A stretch of 64,000 bases of DNA from Lactiplantibacillus plantarum (GTDB lineage Bacteria; Bacillota; Bacilli; Lactobacillales; Lactobacillaceae). The stretch spans positions 620,001 to 684,000 of the forward strand of contig NZ_CP039121.1 of the NCBI RefSeq assembly GCF_014131735.1, read 5' to 3'. A program made the translations under genes and the position numbers. Position 1 is the stretch's first letter, and each line of letters opens with the position of its first letter. The notes under the pieces are model-generated. The model saw only the letters and a program-made list of their open reading frames with translations. It searched no databases and was not told the DNA's origin. Shown here piece after piece: positions 17,341 through 26,332 of the stretch.

Positions 17341-18384
17341 ATGAAGAAAATGATGCGGTGGTTAGGGGCCATCTTAGTGATGATCAGCGGCTTGGCCGCG
17401 GTGGTTCCAGCACAGGCAGCCAATACGGACACCAGTAATAATATTGGTTTTAGTGTCGCGGCCCAAACGCCGAGAAACCAAATTGATAAACAGGCAACGT
17501 TTTTTGACCTCAAAATGACGGCAGGGCAGACCCAAACGTTGCAGACGCGAATCTATAATACGACTAACCGGGATATCCGCGTTGCGATGGGGATTCATAC
17601 GGCATATACCAACAGTGGTGGCGCCATTGAATACGTGACCCCGGCGAAAAAGTATGATGCCTCACTGCAGTATCGGGTCGACCAATTGACTAAAATCAAG
17701 GGGCCAACGACGGTGACAGTTCCAGCCAACGGTTCTAAGCTGGTCAGTGCCCAAACGACCATGCCGACTAAGGATTTTAACGGTGCCCTGTTAGGTGGTT
17801 GGTATTTTAAACGCGTCGATCAAAAGGTCACTGGTGAAGTGAAGGGTGCTACGAATATTAGCAGTGAATATTCTTATGTGGTGGGCATCAAGTACAGCTT
17901 AGGGACTGCGGCCACGCCCGTCTTGAAACTAAGCGATGTCGCTGCTGGAATGGTTAATTATCACCGGAGTATCGTGGTGACGTTACGCAATACTGCAGCA
18001 GTGATGATACCACGGGTTACCATGAAGACGACGGTCACAGCCAAAGATAGTGGCAAAACCGTCGTAAAGGCGACCAAACAAGGCGTGATGTTGGCACCTA
18101 ATACGACGTTTAATTACCCATTGTTACTCAACAAACAGAAGCTTCAAGCGGGGACGTATCATTTACACTTGGTTGCGCACAATAGCGCTCATAAGTGGAC
18201 TTTTGACCGCGATTTCAAGATTAGTGCTGCCACGGCTAAGACGTATAACCAGGATACGGTTGATGATAACGGCATCAGTATCTGGTGGTTGATTGGTCTG
18301 GGCGCACTGGGCATGTTGATTGTAGTCTTACTGATTTTGTGGTTAGTGCTTTTCTTGAAGAAGCGGCGGCAATCCCAAGACTAA
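17341..18384 (+). CDS. cscA: WxL-interacting DUF916/DUF3324 membrane-anchored protein (CscA-like)
   Basis: A 347-residue protein. A signal peptide ends near AQAA. An N-terminal DUF916 domain opens with IGFSVAAQTPRNQIDK, followed by a DUF3324 domain. It ends in one membrane helix (WWLIGLGALGMLIVVLLILW) and a short basic tail. This is the WxL-interacting protein that anchors the complex and probably binds both WxL proteins and a ligand. It starts 73 bases after cscB, behind a GGGGGG-rich site. Confidence 0.9.
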   Translation: MKKMMRWLGAILVMISGLAAVVPAQAANTDTSNNIGFSVAAQTPRNQIDKQATFFDLKMTAGQTQTLQTRIYNTTNRDIRVAMGIHTAYTNSGGAIEYVTPAKKYDASLQYRVDQLTKIKGPTTVTVPANGSKLVSAQTTMPTKDFNGALLGGWYFKRVDQKVTGEVKGATNISSEYSYVVGIKYSLGTAATPVLKLSDVAAGMVNYHRSIVVTLRNTAAVMIPRVTMKTTVTAKDSGKTVVKATKQGVMLAPNTTFNYPLLLNKQKLQAGTYHLHLVAHNSAHKWTFDRDFKISAATAKTYNQDTVDDNGISIWWLIGLGALGMLIVVLLILWLVLFLKKRRQSQD

Positions 18385-18465
18385 CAGCAATCGGCTCGGT
18401 GTTTAGTTTGGGGCCGCTAAGCGTCATGAACAATTAGTAGCTGGGCAAAAAAGGGGGACTGACAA

Positions 18466-18852
18466 ATGATGCGATGGCTGTTGATACGGGGCTTACTGGG
18501 CTTACTGGGCTTATTAATCGGCCTAGGACCATCCATCGGGGGAGCTGCTCAGACGGTGGGCACTTCGTCGACACAAATACAGTTCTATACGTCACGTTCA
18601 GCGGACAAACAAACGCCTACGACGGTGCAACAAATTCCGCAGGGCGACGTTGTGTACGCAACGAAGGCTGTCAAAGCCGCGCCCAATCGCTTTGTCGGTC
18701 AGTGGCAACAGGTACTAGCAACGGGCCGTTTGCCCCAAACCGGGGTCCAAGCGAATCACTATTATCAGTGGCTCGGGTTCCTGACCTTAATGGCACTCTT
18801 ATTAGGGTGGCAGGTGCTTAAGTTAATGCGTGAAAGGGGGGCGAACACGTGA
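18466..18852 (+). CDS. cscD: Small LPxTG-anchored protein (CscD-like)
   Basis: A 128-residue protein with a signal peptide, a short exposed part, and a C-terminal sorting signal: LPQTG, a hydrophobic helix, then a basic tail (MRERG). Sortase would attach it to the wall. The small size and position fit the CscD class. Its end overlaps cscC by four bases (the GTG start), which couples their translation. Confidence 0.85.
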   Translation: MMRWLLIRGLLGLLGLLIGLGPSIGGAAQTVGTSSTQIQFYTSRSADKQTPTTVQQIPQGDVVYATKAVKAAPNRFVGQWQQVLATGRLPQTGVQANHYYQWLGFLTLMALLLGWQVLKLMRERGANT

Positions 18853-20357
18853 AACGACTGCGGCATATTAAGCTAGGCATGCTGTTACTGAGCTGCTTAG
18901 CGTTTATCAGCATGCTAGCGATTACGAGTCAGGCAGCGGCGCCCGTGACGTCTGCGACAACGACAATCGCTAATTCGAGTAATAAGTACTACACTTACTT
19001 TAATAGCGGTGATGTCGTTGGGTTCAATATCTCGGGTGGAATTGGGATATATCCAAGCTTAACCAAAGTGACGGCCAACTATGCGGATCAGGGACGTATA
19101 TCGACTAAGACTACCACAATAACGTTGACCTTTAGTGGTTCGTTGTTTGCGAATAGTTCGGAGATTAAAACGCTATATTACGATGTCTTTTATAAGCAAG
19201 CAACCGAAGAATTTGGAACTTCACTAGTGACCAAGACTCCGACAAATATGGCGACTGGTTCTAGTACGGTATCGATGAATACTAGCAAGACTTTGACAGT
19301 CGATATGAGTAAGTTAAAGGATAATTTGCCAGTATATATTGGGTTTCGATTAACTACAGTAAAGGGTGAGACATCCACGTACCGCTTGGCAGTGTTTAAT
19401 CGGATTAGCCTTAATACGACGCTGAATACGCCAACAACGACGGATACCACTCTGACAGGAACTGGGATTGCCGGTAATACCGTCAGCACGACAATTAATG
19501 GTAAGTCGTACACGGCGACAATCGGTAGTGATGGTAAATATGAAATTAAGTTAAATGATGGCCTCAGTGGGGTCACTTCAGTCACAGTAACGCAGACGGG
19601 AGAAGCCGATTATGGCGAATCTGAATCGGTGACTAAGGACGTGACGATACCACCGCTGACAATCAAAAGTAGCAGCACAGCGGTGAATTTGTCCGTGAGT
19701 GATCTAGCGGCGTTAACGTCTGATAGCGATGCTGTTAATTGGTTAGTTAAGCAGGCTGGCGTGGTTGCGACGAATCCTAGTAATGCTAATGATACGATGA
19801 CTTATCATGCGAGTGAGAGCGGTCTGGTCGCGTTATTCAAGGGGCTCGCTGATAATCAGAGTACCACGGTCCACATCTATGCGACGAGCGCCAGCGGCTT
19901 AACATCTGATAAAATTGCACTACAAGTAACTAAGTTAGCAGGGACGCTGTCGTTTGGTCAATTAACGACCAATATGAGCTTCGGCGATTTAAAGGTGCCG
20001 TTGACACCACAAGTCTATCAACCGACTAATCCACTAGCCATCAGTGTGACTGATACCCGGGCGACCGGGGCTAAGTGGTATTTGTACGTTAGTGCCACGC
20101 CGCTGACATCGACAACGGTCAGTGGACGGACGTTGAAGGGCGATTTGGTTTACCGTGATGGTAGTGCACAGACCGTCTTAACGAATCAAGCGACGTTGGT
20201 CCAACAGGGACAAAAAGTCGCGGGGACGACCGATACGGTAGTCACTGATGATTGGTCGACAACGAAGGGAATCGGATTATCAGCGCAACCAGGTATTTAC
20301 GCTGATACTTATCAAGGTACCTTGAGTTGGACTCTGAGTGATACGCCAGATAAATAA
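18849..20357 (+). CDS. cscC: Large WxL-domain surface protein (CscC-like)
   Basis: A 502-residue secreted protein with a GTG start and a signal peptide ending near SQAAA. The middle has a bacterial Ig-like module (IAGNTVSTTINGKSYTATIG is its core). The C-terminal third is a WxL domain with WYLYV and the terminal WTLSD. It is the last gene of the csc cluster. The exposed Ig-like part is the probable ligand-binding portion. The ligand is unknown. Confidence 0.9.
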   Translation: MKRLRHIKLGMLLLSCLAFISMLAITSQAAAPVTSATTTIANSSNKYYTYFNSGDVVGFNISGGIGIYPSLTKVTANYADQGRISTKTTTITLTFSGSLFANSSEIKTLYYDVFYKQATEEFGTSLVTKTPTNMATGSSTVSMNTSKTLTVDMSKLKDNLPVYIGFRLTTVKGETSTYRLAVFNRISLNTTLNTPTTTDTTLTGTGIAGNTVSTTINGKSYTATIGSDGKYEIKLNDGLSGVTSVTVTQTGEADYGESESVTKDVTIPPLTIKSSSTAVNLSVSDLAALTSDSDAVNWLVKQAGVVATNPSNANDTMTYHASESGLVALFKGLADNQSTTVHIYATSASGLTSDKIALQVTKLAGTLSFGQLTTNMSFGDLKVPLTPQVYQPTNPLAISVTDTRATGAKWYLYVSATPLTSTTVSGRTLKGDLVYRDGSAQTVLTNQATLVQQGQKVAGTTDTVVTDDWSTTKGIGLSAQPGIYADTYQGTLSWTLSDTPDK

Positions 20358-20488
20358 GTTAGCGTGTATCAGTTGGGTGACGGGGACTTTGACCAGTTAC
20401 ACTTGAATTTTTTACTGGTTCGCAGTTGACAAGTTAGGTGTCGTCATGGTTTACTATTAGCTATAAATTGAAACGGAGGATGACTAAT

Positions 20489-20551
20489 ATGTCATTAGCA
20501 ACTAACCTTCAATTAAATAATCAATTTGCCTTTAGCTTTTTCTTTAGATAG
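20489..20551 (+). CDS. Phe-rich leader peptide (20 residues)
   Basis: A 20-codon frame whose second half has Phe at codons 13, 15, 17, 18 and 19, with the stop soon after. GGAGGA eight bases upstream is a strong ribosome binding site, and TTGACA near 20427 marks a promoter. It is followed by alternative hairpins and a strong terminator, then by a TrpXYZ-like amino-acid ABC transporter. This is the pattern of pheA/pheST-type leader peptides, in which stalling on Phe codons prevents termination. It predicts that the transporter serves phenylalanine or aromatic amino acids. Too short for ordinary gene calling. Confidence 0.8.
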   Translation: MSLATNLQLNNQFAFSFFFR

Positions 20552-20726
20552 CGTTTGTATTCGTTTGATGGATACAAGCGCACGCAACGCGTTTGTATCT
20601 ATCGAGAGCTAAAGTTATTCAACATGACTTAAACGCCAGGTAGATGCAGGGACAATCTATCTGGAAAAATATCGGGCCCGATAAAACACCAGTTAGATTC
20701 TTCCCAGAATCTAACTGGTGTTTTTT
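20552..20726 (+). promoter_or_regulatory. Transcription attenuator of the TrpXYZ-like operon
   Basis: GCGTTTGTAT occurs at 20551-20560 and again at 20589-20598; ATACAAGCGC at 20572-20581 can pair with either, a classic 1:2 versus 2:3 choice. The first copy touches the leader stop codon, so a ribosome stalled on Phe would mask it. CCAGGTAGAT (20636-20645) pairs with ATCTATCTGG (20655-20664). The terminator is a perfect stem of about 16 bp (20685-20700 with 20707-20722) followed by T residues. AATCTATCTGG can also pair with CCAGTTAGATT of the terminator (10 of 11), giving an antiterminator. Confidence 0.7.
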
Positions 20727-20798
20727 GTTTTCAGTCCGGTTCATCAAGACGTTGATGAACGTTGGGCGAACCAGACAATTTTTAAGGAGCGTTTCAAG

Positions 20799-21764
20799 AT
20801 GAAAAAAACAACTTTAGGGGTATTAATTTTAGGTGCTGGGTTACTATTAGCTGGTTGTGGCAAACAAGCAACGAGTGGTCAGCAAAGCGTGTCGGTGGGC
20901 ATCTTACAGGTGGTTCAACATGGTTCACTAGACCAAGCGCGCAAGGGGTTCAAAGCCGGATTACAAAAAGAATTAAAAGCGCATAACAGTAAAGTAACGG
21001 TCAAGTATCACTATCTAAATGCACAGGGTGATCAGAGTAATTTGAATACAATGAGCCAACAACTCGTCCAACAGAAAAATGATTTGTTAGTTGGCATCGC
21101 AACGCCAGCTGCTCAGGCATTAGCCAAGAAAACGACGACGGTGCCGACCTTGGTTACGGCCGTAACTGATTTGAAAGCGGCGGGATTGGTGAAAAGTGAT
21201 ACGAAGCCCCAAACTAATGTGAGCGGCACGAGCGATTTAATGCCCGTCGGCAAACAATTACAGTTATTGAAGAATATGAGTACAGGTAATAAACCGTTGG
21301 GGATTATGTATAACTCGTCAGAAGAAAATTCAGTGCTACAAGTCAAGTTGGCGAAGGCTTACGCGAAAAAGCACGGTATCAACTTAAAGGTCGTTAGCGC
21401 AACGAGTACTAATGACGTTGCCAGTGTTTTGGCCGGTTTGACGGGTAAGATATCTGGCCTTTACTTACCAACCGATAATTTGATGGCGAGTGCGATGAAG
21501 ACGATTGGTCAGAAGACCAAGGCTGCAAAGCTACCAGTGGTAACGGGTTCGATTGAAATGGCTGAAGATGGCGGGACCGCGACGTATGGTCTTAACTATT
21601 ACGAATTAGGTGAACAGACTGGAAAAATGGCTTACCAAGTCTTAATCAAGAAGCAGAAGCCGCAAACAATGGCGGTTCAAACAGCTGACAAGTTACACCT
21701 CTACGTCAATAAAGCGAATGCTAAGGCAATCGGCTTACAACCAAGTACAATCAAGCAACCATAA
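20799..21764 (+). CDS. ABC transporter substrate-binding lipoprotein (TrpX-like)
   Basis: A 321-residue lipoprotein with LLAGC, lipidated Cys20. The mature part is an ABC_sub_bind (PF04392-type) protein: SVGILQVVQHGSLDQARKGF is the family opening, then LVGIATPAAQALA and MYNSSEENSVLQ. Relatives are TrpX proteins of streptococci, which bind aromatic amino acids. AAGGAGC upstream supports ATG 20799 and not the earlier open frame from 20718. First structural gene after the Phe leader. Confidence 0.85.
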   Translation: MKKTTLGVLILGAGLLLAGCGKQATSGQQSVSVGILQVVQHGSLDQARKGFKAGLQKELKAHNSKVTVKYHYLNAQGDQSNLNTMSQQLVQQKNDLLVGIATPAAQALAKKTTTVPTLVTAVTDLKAAGLVKSDTKPQTNVSGTSDLMPVGKQLQLLKNMSTGNKPLGIMYNSSEENSVLQVKLAKAYAKKHGINLKVVSATSTNDVASVLAGLTGKISGLYLPTDNLMASAMKTIGQKTKAAKLPVVTGSIEMAEDGGTATYGLNYYELGEQTGKMAYQVLIKKQKPQTMAVQTADKLHLYVNKANAKAIGLQPSTIKQP

Positions 21765-21781
21765 GAGGGGAGCGAGGTAAT

Positions 21782-22783
21782 ATGTTAATCACGAGTATTG
21801 GACAAGGTTTATTATGGGCGCCACTGGTCATCGGGGTGTTCCTCACTTTCAGAATTTTAAACATCCCTGATTTGACCACCGAGGGTAGTTTTCCATTAGG
21901 GGCTGCCGTGACGATTAGTAGCATGTTGGCCGGACAGTCAGCTATCGTGGCGAGTTTATTAGGATTTGTCGCCGGATGTTTGGCCGGCTGGGTCACGGGG
22001 GTATTAGATACTAAGCTTAAAATGCCGTCATTATTGGCCGGAATTCTGACGATGACGGGACTATATTCCATCAACATGCACATTATGGGCAAAGCGAATA
22101 TTCCCTTGCTTGACCAGAAAACGTTGATGGGCTGGTTACCAGCGAGTTGGTCTTTGAATTTACAAACTATCGTGATTGGTGCGATGGTCACGCTGGTCGT
22201 CCTGGCCGGGTTGATCTGGTTGTTTCAGACGCGTTTGGGACTGTCTTTGATGGCAACGGGTAATAATCCTGCGATGAGTGCTGCGAATGGAATCTATACC
22301 GATCGGATGGTCATTATTGGCTATATGTTATCTAACGGTTTGATTGCTTTATCGGGTGGTCTGATTGCACAGAGTAACGGCTACGCGGATATTGGGATGG
22401 GCATTGGGACGATTGTCATCGGGCTGGCTTCAGTGCTAGTTGGTGAAATCTTCTTACATGGTCGTCAAATCTGGGTCCGTTTGACTGGAATGGTCGTGGG
22501 CGCCATTATCTATCGTTACTTATTGACTTTGGCAATGGGTTTAGGTTTCCCCGTCAATGACTTAAAGATTTTATCAGCGGCGATTCTTGTTATCGTCATC
22601 TGCTTGCCACTATTACAAAATAAATACCGGACAAAACGGCAGTTACACCGGTACCTTAAAGAGATTGGAGTCGATCAACATGCCACAACCAACTATTCTG
22701 AACGTCCAACACTTACAAAAAGTCTTCTTTCCCGGAACCAGCAACGAGCGGCACGTCTTAAAGGACGTAAATCTAACGATTGA
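21782..22783 (+). CDS. ABC transporter permease (TrpY-like)
   Basis: A 333-residue membrane protein of the BPD_transp_2 type, with about eight helices. ILNIPDLTTEGSFPLGAAV near the N-terminus is the TrpY-class hallmark. The C-terminal 50 or so residues after KYRTKR are hydrophilic, and the gene overlaps the ATPase gene by 104 bases in another frame, longer than the usual few-base overlap in such operons. It starts 17 bases after the binding protein gene. Confidence 0.85.
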   Translation: MLITSIGQGLLWAPLVIGVFLTFRILNIPDLTTEGSFPLGAAVTISSMLAGQSAIVASLLGFVAGCLAGWVTGVLDTKLKMPSLLAGILTMTGLYSINMHIMGKANIPLLDQKTLMGWLPASWSLNLQTIVIGAMVTLVVLAGLIWLFQTRLGLSLMATGNNPAMSAANGIYTDRMVIIGYMLSNGLIALSGGLIAQSNGYADIGMGIGTIVIGLASVLVGEIFLHGRQIWVRLTGMVVGAIIYRYLLTLAMGLGFPVNDLKILSAAILVIVICLPLLQNKYRTKRQLHRYLKEIGVDQHATTNYSERPTLTKSLLSRNQQRAARLKGRKSND

Positions 22784-23453
22784 GCCTGGCGAATTTGTGG
22801 CGGTTATTGGGAACAATGGCGCCGGTAAGTCGACCTTGCTCAATACGATTGCGGGAACACTGAACTCTGATGCTGGCGAAATCACACTTGCTGATCATCG
22901 TGTGACCAATCGTCCCGTTGCGTATCGGTCACGGTGGGTGGCCCGGGTGTTCCAAGATCCTAAGTTGGGTACCGCTGGCGAACTAAGTGTGGCCCAGAAT
23001 CTCACGTTAGCCCAACGTCATACGGGGAGCTTGAGTCTGCGCCGTTATCGCCAACGTGGACAGGAAGAACGATACTTAAGGTTGCTGGCTAGTCTTAATA
23101 TGGGGTTAGAAGCGCGACTGAATACGCAAGTGAAGTATTTATCCGGGGGGCAACGGCAAGCCCTATCCTTACTGATGGCCACCTTGAGCCAACCAGAGCT
23201 GTTGTTGCTGGATGAGCATACAGCGGCGCTTGACCCGAAGACGAGTGCGGAAGTGATGGCACTGACCCAACAAATCGTGACGGCCAATCATCTGACAACG
23301 ATGATGATTACGCATAAGATGAGCGACGCGTTGGCGTATGGCAACCGGCTGGTGATGGTGCAGGATGGGCAAATCAAGTTGGACGTGCGTGGTGCCGAGA
23401 AGCAAGCATTGCGGACGGATGACTTGGTGACGATGTTCGCAGCTGAGGTGTGA
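22680..23453 (+). CDS. ABC transporter ATPase (TrpZ-like)
   Basis: A 257-residue ABC ATPase. Walker A is GNNGAGKST, the signature LSGGQRQALSL, Walker B LLLLDEHTAALDP (His where most have Pro, known in this subfamily). ATG 22680 sits behind GATTGGAG. It overlaps the permease by 104 bases. It energises the TrpX/Y-like uptake system. A hairpin follows the stop. Confidence 0.85.
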   Translation: MPQPTILNVQHLQKVFFPGTSNERHVLKDVNLTIEPGEFVAVIGNNGAGKSTLLNTIAGTLNSDAGEITLADHRVTNRPVAYRSRWVARVFQDPKLGTAGELSVAQNLTLAQRHTGSLSLRRYRQRGQEERYLRLLASLNMGLEARLNTQVKYLSGGQRQALSLLMATLSQPELLLLDEHTAALDPKTSAEVMALTQQIVTANHLTTMMITHKMSDALAYGNRLVMVQDGQIKLDVRGAEKQALRTDDLVTMFAAEV

Positions 23454-23459
23454 GGCTGT

Positions 23460-23483
23460 CGTTGCAAAAAACGACTTGCAACG
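23460..23483 (+). terminator. Hairpin after the TrpXYZ-like operon
   Basis: CGTTGCAA pairs with TTGCAACG around an eight-base loop. No T run follows, so it may be a weak or factor-assisted terminator. Confidence 0.4.
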
Positions 23484-23511
23484 GCCGATGATCAATTAGC
23501 AGGTCATTATC

Positions 23512-23607
23512 TTACTTAACGAATTTCGCAATCAAATAAATGATCAGTCCTAAACTGATGAGACCACCGATGATAGATATAATGAAAATTAAATCGCCAA
23601 AATACAT
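23512..23607 (-). CDS. Small single-helix membrane protein, 31 residues
   Basis: A 31-residue frame behind AGAAAGGAAAACC. It has a short head (MYFGD), one long hydrophobic helix rich in Ile, Leu and Gly, and a basic end (KFVK). It is too short for routine calling. Nothing identifies it. Size and charge pattern are compatible with a regulatory small membrane protein or a type I toxin, but no antisense RNA is evident. Confidence 0.5.
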   Translation of the reverse strand: MYFGDLIFIISIIGGLISLGLIIYLIAKFVK

Positions 23608-23690
23608 TGGTTTTCCTTTCTAGCTTAGCGCATGCTGAGCAATACCAAAATATAATTATTGTAGGTTCGGTTAGTCACCGCTTCGTGCAA

Positions 23691-23771
23691 ATCATGATTA
23701 AGGCGTGCTGTTAGTTTAGATTGCAGTTCATCAACACGTGTTCGTCCGACTTCCGAGGCTAGGTGACAATC
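23691..23771. repeat. Relic of the structured repeat (left-arm end)
   Basis: About 80 bases match the left end of the repeat at 1950: ATGATTAAGGCGTGC, then GTTTAGATTG, then GTTCGTCCGACTTCC and GGTGACAAT in the same order and similar spacing. The match fades after 23771, so the rest of the element has been lost. Confidence 0.65.
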
Positions 23772-23937
23772 GTTTTAGCATACCATATTAGTTTCGTGGC
23801 GATAATATTCATATGACGTATAATTCTGGAAAGATCAGTTAATTGAATAATCCATAATTGCCGGTAAACGTTGCTAAATGGCGAATGAGTTACGTTAAGG
23901 AAAATTTAAGGAATTGTCCGGCGATTTGATTATCGAA

Positions 23938-23974
23938 AACAGCCCCCTGCGTATCAAATACGTAGGGGGCTGTT
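23938..23974 (-). terminator. Terminator of the PTS gene
   Basis: AACAGCCCCCTGCGTA pairs with TACGTAGGGGGCTGTT around a short loop. It lies 25 bases past the PTS stop on the minus strand. Confidence 0.8.
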
Positions 23975-23998
23975 CATATAATTGGCGCATGTAACAAG

Positions 23999-25981
23999 TT
24001 ATTTCGTCGTGACCAACATAATCTCATCACTGACTTTGACTTGGTTGGTCAACATCTTGAATTTCATCAAATTGACAGCATCCATGTTAGTGATGATAAC
24101 CATCATGGTTGTGGCCTTACCAGCAGCCTTAATCGCTGCCAGGTCAGCTTTGGCAACTACTTCGCCATGGTGAACGGGTTGATCGGTTTGGACTAGTACT
24201 TCAAAGGGAGCACCGTTCAACTCAACGGTATCAATACCCATATGCAGCAGAATTTCTAACCCTGAATCGGTTTTAAAACCGATTGCATGCTTGGTAGGAA
24301 AGACGGTGCTGACCGTCCCGTCGACCGGCGCCGTAATCGTCCCGTCTGCGGGATCAATTGCGAAGCCATCGCCCAGCATCTTCTTAGCAAATGTGTCGTC
24401 GTCGACGTTTTCAATATCTACGTACTGACCGTTAGCGACGCTGTAAAAGTCGGTGGTCACACCACTAGTGATATTAGTCGCAGTTGGTGCTGTCGCAACA
24501 GCTTCATTGCTAGTCGTGGTCTTAGTAATGGGTGCGTTCGTGAGCTTTAAGTGGCTCAACGCGTCGGCGACGAATTGGACTTCGGTCCCAATAATGATTT
24601 GTAGATTATGGTCGTCTAATTTGTTAATACCAGCAGCACCACTGTGTTTGATAGCGGCTTCATTAATGGTTGACGTATCGGCTAATTGCAATCGGAGACG
24701 GGTCGTGCAGTTATCGACAACCGTTAAATTATCGGCACCACCGAGCGCAGCGTAAATTTGCTTGGCTTGACGTGTGTATTTGTCATCATCCGCATCAGTG
24801 GCGATGGCTAAATCATCGGCGTCATCGGCTGTCACTGGTTCGCGGCCCGGTGTCATCAAATGGAACTTCTTGATTGCGAAGTCAAAGCCAAAGTAGTAAA
24901 TGACGGCTAGAACCAATCCTTGTAAGATTAACATTAAAGGTTGATTAGCAATCGGGTTTTTAAGGCTTAAAATGTAGTCAACTAACCCGGCGGAGAAGGC
25001 AAAACCGGCTGTCCAGTGCATGAAGGCAGCAAAGGCTAGCGATAAACCAGTGAAGATTGCGTGTAAAACATAGAGTGGCCAAGCTACGAACATAAATGAG
25101 AACTCTAATGGTTCGGTCACACCGGTAAAGAAGGACGCAAACGCACCGGCCATCATCAGGGATGCCGTTTCAACTTTACGTTCTGGTAGCGCATTGCGGT
25201 AAATCGCGTAGGCCCCAGCTGGTAAACCAAACATCATGACTGGGAAGAAACCAGCTTGGTACATCCCAGTCACACCCTTGATCCCCTTGTGTGCTAAGAA
25301 TTTACCAATATCATTGATGCCAGCAACGTCAAACCAGAAAACGGAGTTGAGTGCTTGGTGCAACCCAGTTGGAATCAATAGGCGGTTGAAGAAGCCATAG
25401 AGACCGGCCCCAACGGCACCGAGACCCACGATGAATTTGCCAAAGGTAACTAACGCATCATAGACGGGCGGCCAAACAATGAGAAGCGCGACGCTGACTA
25501 ATAACATGGTCAGCGCGGCTAAGATTGGGACTAGACGTTTACCACTGAAAAATGAAAGAGCCATCGGTAGTTTGGTCTCGTGGAAGCGATTGTAAAGAGC
25601 TGCGGCAATCAGACCAGAGATGATCCCAATGAAGACGTTGCCAATTTGACCAAACGCTGGATTAACAGTGGCTACCTTGATATTCAAGAGTGTGGCGACC
25701 GATTCTGGTTTTAAAACGTTAGTTGGTAATTCAAAGGCAACTAAACCAGCAAGAGCGGCTGCGCCATCTTTATCTTTTGACATACCGAGTGCCAAACCAA
25801 CTGCAAAGAGTAGTGGTAATTGGCTCAGAACAGCGTTACCACCGGCTTGTAAGAAGTGTGCGACGATGTCGTTACTAGCAGATGCCCACCAGTTACCAAT
25901 TCCCACAAGTAAAGCTGCTGCGGGTAGAACGGCAACGGGTAATTGCAGTGAACGGCCCATACGTTGCAAATAATTCTTCAT
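23999..25981 (-). CDS. PTS EIICBA, N-acetylglucosamine/glucose type
   Basis: A 660-residue single-chain PTS permease. An EIIC domain of about 370 residues comes first (MGRSLQLPVAVLPAAALLVG opens it, and LNSVFWF lies inside). The EIIB domain has the phosphorylated Cys in DNCTTRLRLQL. A linker and a C-terminal EIIA domain of the glucose class follow, with the His in LLHMGIDTVELNG. It imports and phosphorylates GlcNAc and/or glucose. GGGGGATT supports ATG 25981; the frame is open further upstream without a site. A cre-like sequence overlaps the -35, so catabolite control is likely. Domain order C-B-A is that of NagE. Confidence 0.9.
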   Translation of the reverse strand: MKNYLQRMGRSLQLPVAVLPAAALLVGIGNWWASASNDIVAHFLQAGGNAVLSQLPLLFAVGLALGMSKDKDGAAALAGLVAFELPTNVLKPESVATLLNIKVATVNPAFGQIGNVFIGIISGLIAAALYNRFHETKLPMALSFFSGKRLVPILAALTMLLVSVALLIVWPPVYDALVTFGKFIVGLGAVGAGLYGFFNRLLIPTGLHQALNSVFWFDVAGINDIGKFLAHKGIKGVTGMYQAGFFPVMMFGLPAGAYAIYRNALPERKVETASLMMAGAFASFFTGVTEPLEFSFMFVAWPLYVLHAIFTGLSLAFAAFMHWTAGFAFSAGLVDYILSLKNPIANQPLMLILQGLVLAVIYYFGFDFAIKKFHLMTPGREPVTADDADDLAIATDADDDKYTRQAKQIYAALGGADNLTVVDNCTTRLRLQLADTSTINEAAIKHSGAAGINKLDDHNLQIIIGTEVQFVADALSHLKLTNAPITKTTTSNEAVATAPTATNITSGVTTDFYSVANGQYVDIENVDDDTFAKKMLGDGFAIDPADGTITAPVDGTVSTVFPTKHAIGFKTDSGLEILLHMGIDTVELNGAPFEVLVQTDQPVHHGEVVAKADLAAIKAAGKATTMMVIITNMDAVNLMKFKMLTNQVKVSDEIMLVTTK

Positions 25982-26027
25982 GTACAAAATCCCCCTAAAA
26001 AGATAGTTTTGAATAAGTGCAATCATT

Positions 26028-26056
26028 ATTGTACGGTGCTGAAAGCGCTATTACAA
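26028..26056 (-). promoter_or_regulatory. PTS promoter with overlapping cre-like site
   Basis: On the minus strand TTGTAA (26051-26056), 17 bases, and TACAAT (26028-26033) form a promoter. TGAAAGCGCTATTACA at 26040-26055 covers the -35 and resembles a CcpA cre, with a two-base insertion against the 14-base consensus. The remainder of 25982-26332 is AT-rich and shows nothing else. Confidence 0.45.
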
Positions 26057-26332
26057 CCGCTTTTTATTGGTATAGTCCATTGGTTTAATAAGATTAACAG
26101 TACAATTGGGAGTGGTCTAATATAAATACAAATACGGAACTACAAGTCCGACAAGCATAAGTAATACTGGTATAAACGATGACCCCAGGTAATGAGCATA
26201 AAAAATAAATATTGGTCGGAATAATAGGTGCTAATGATAGCGATTTCAAAATAATTGTGAAAACAAATACAAAATCAGTTATAATAAGATTGATTAATGA
26301 ATTTGTTACTTTTAAAAAAGGAGTTGTTTAGG

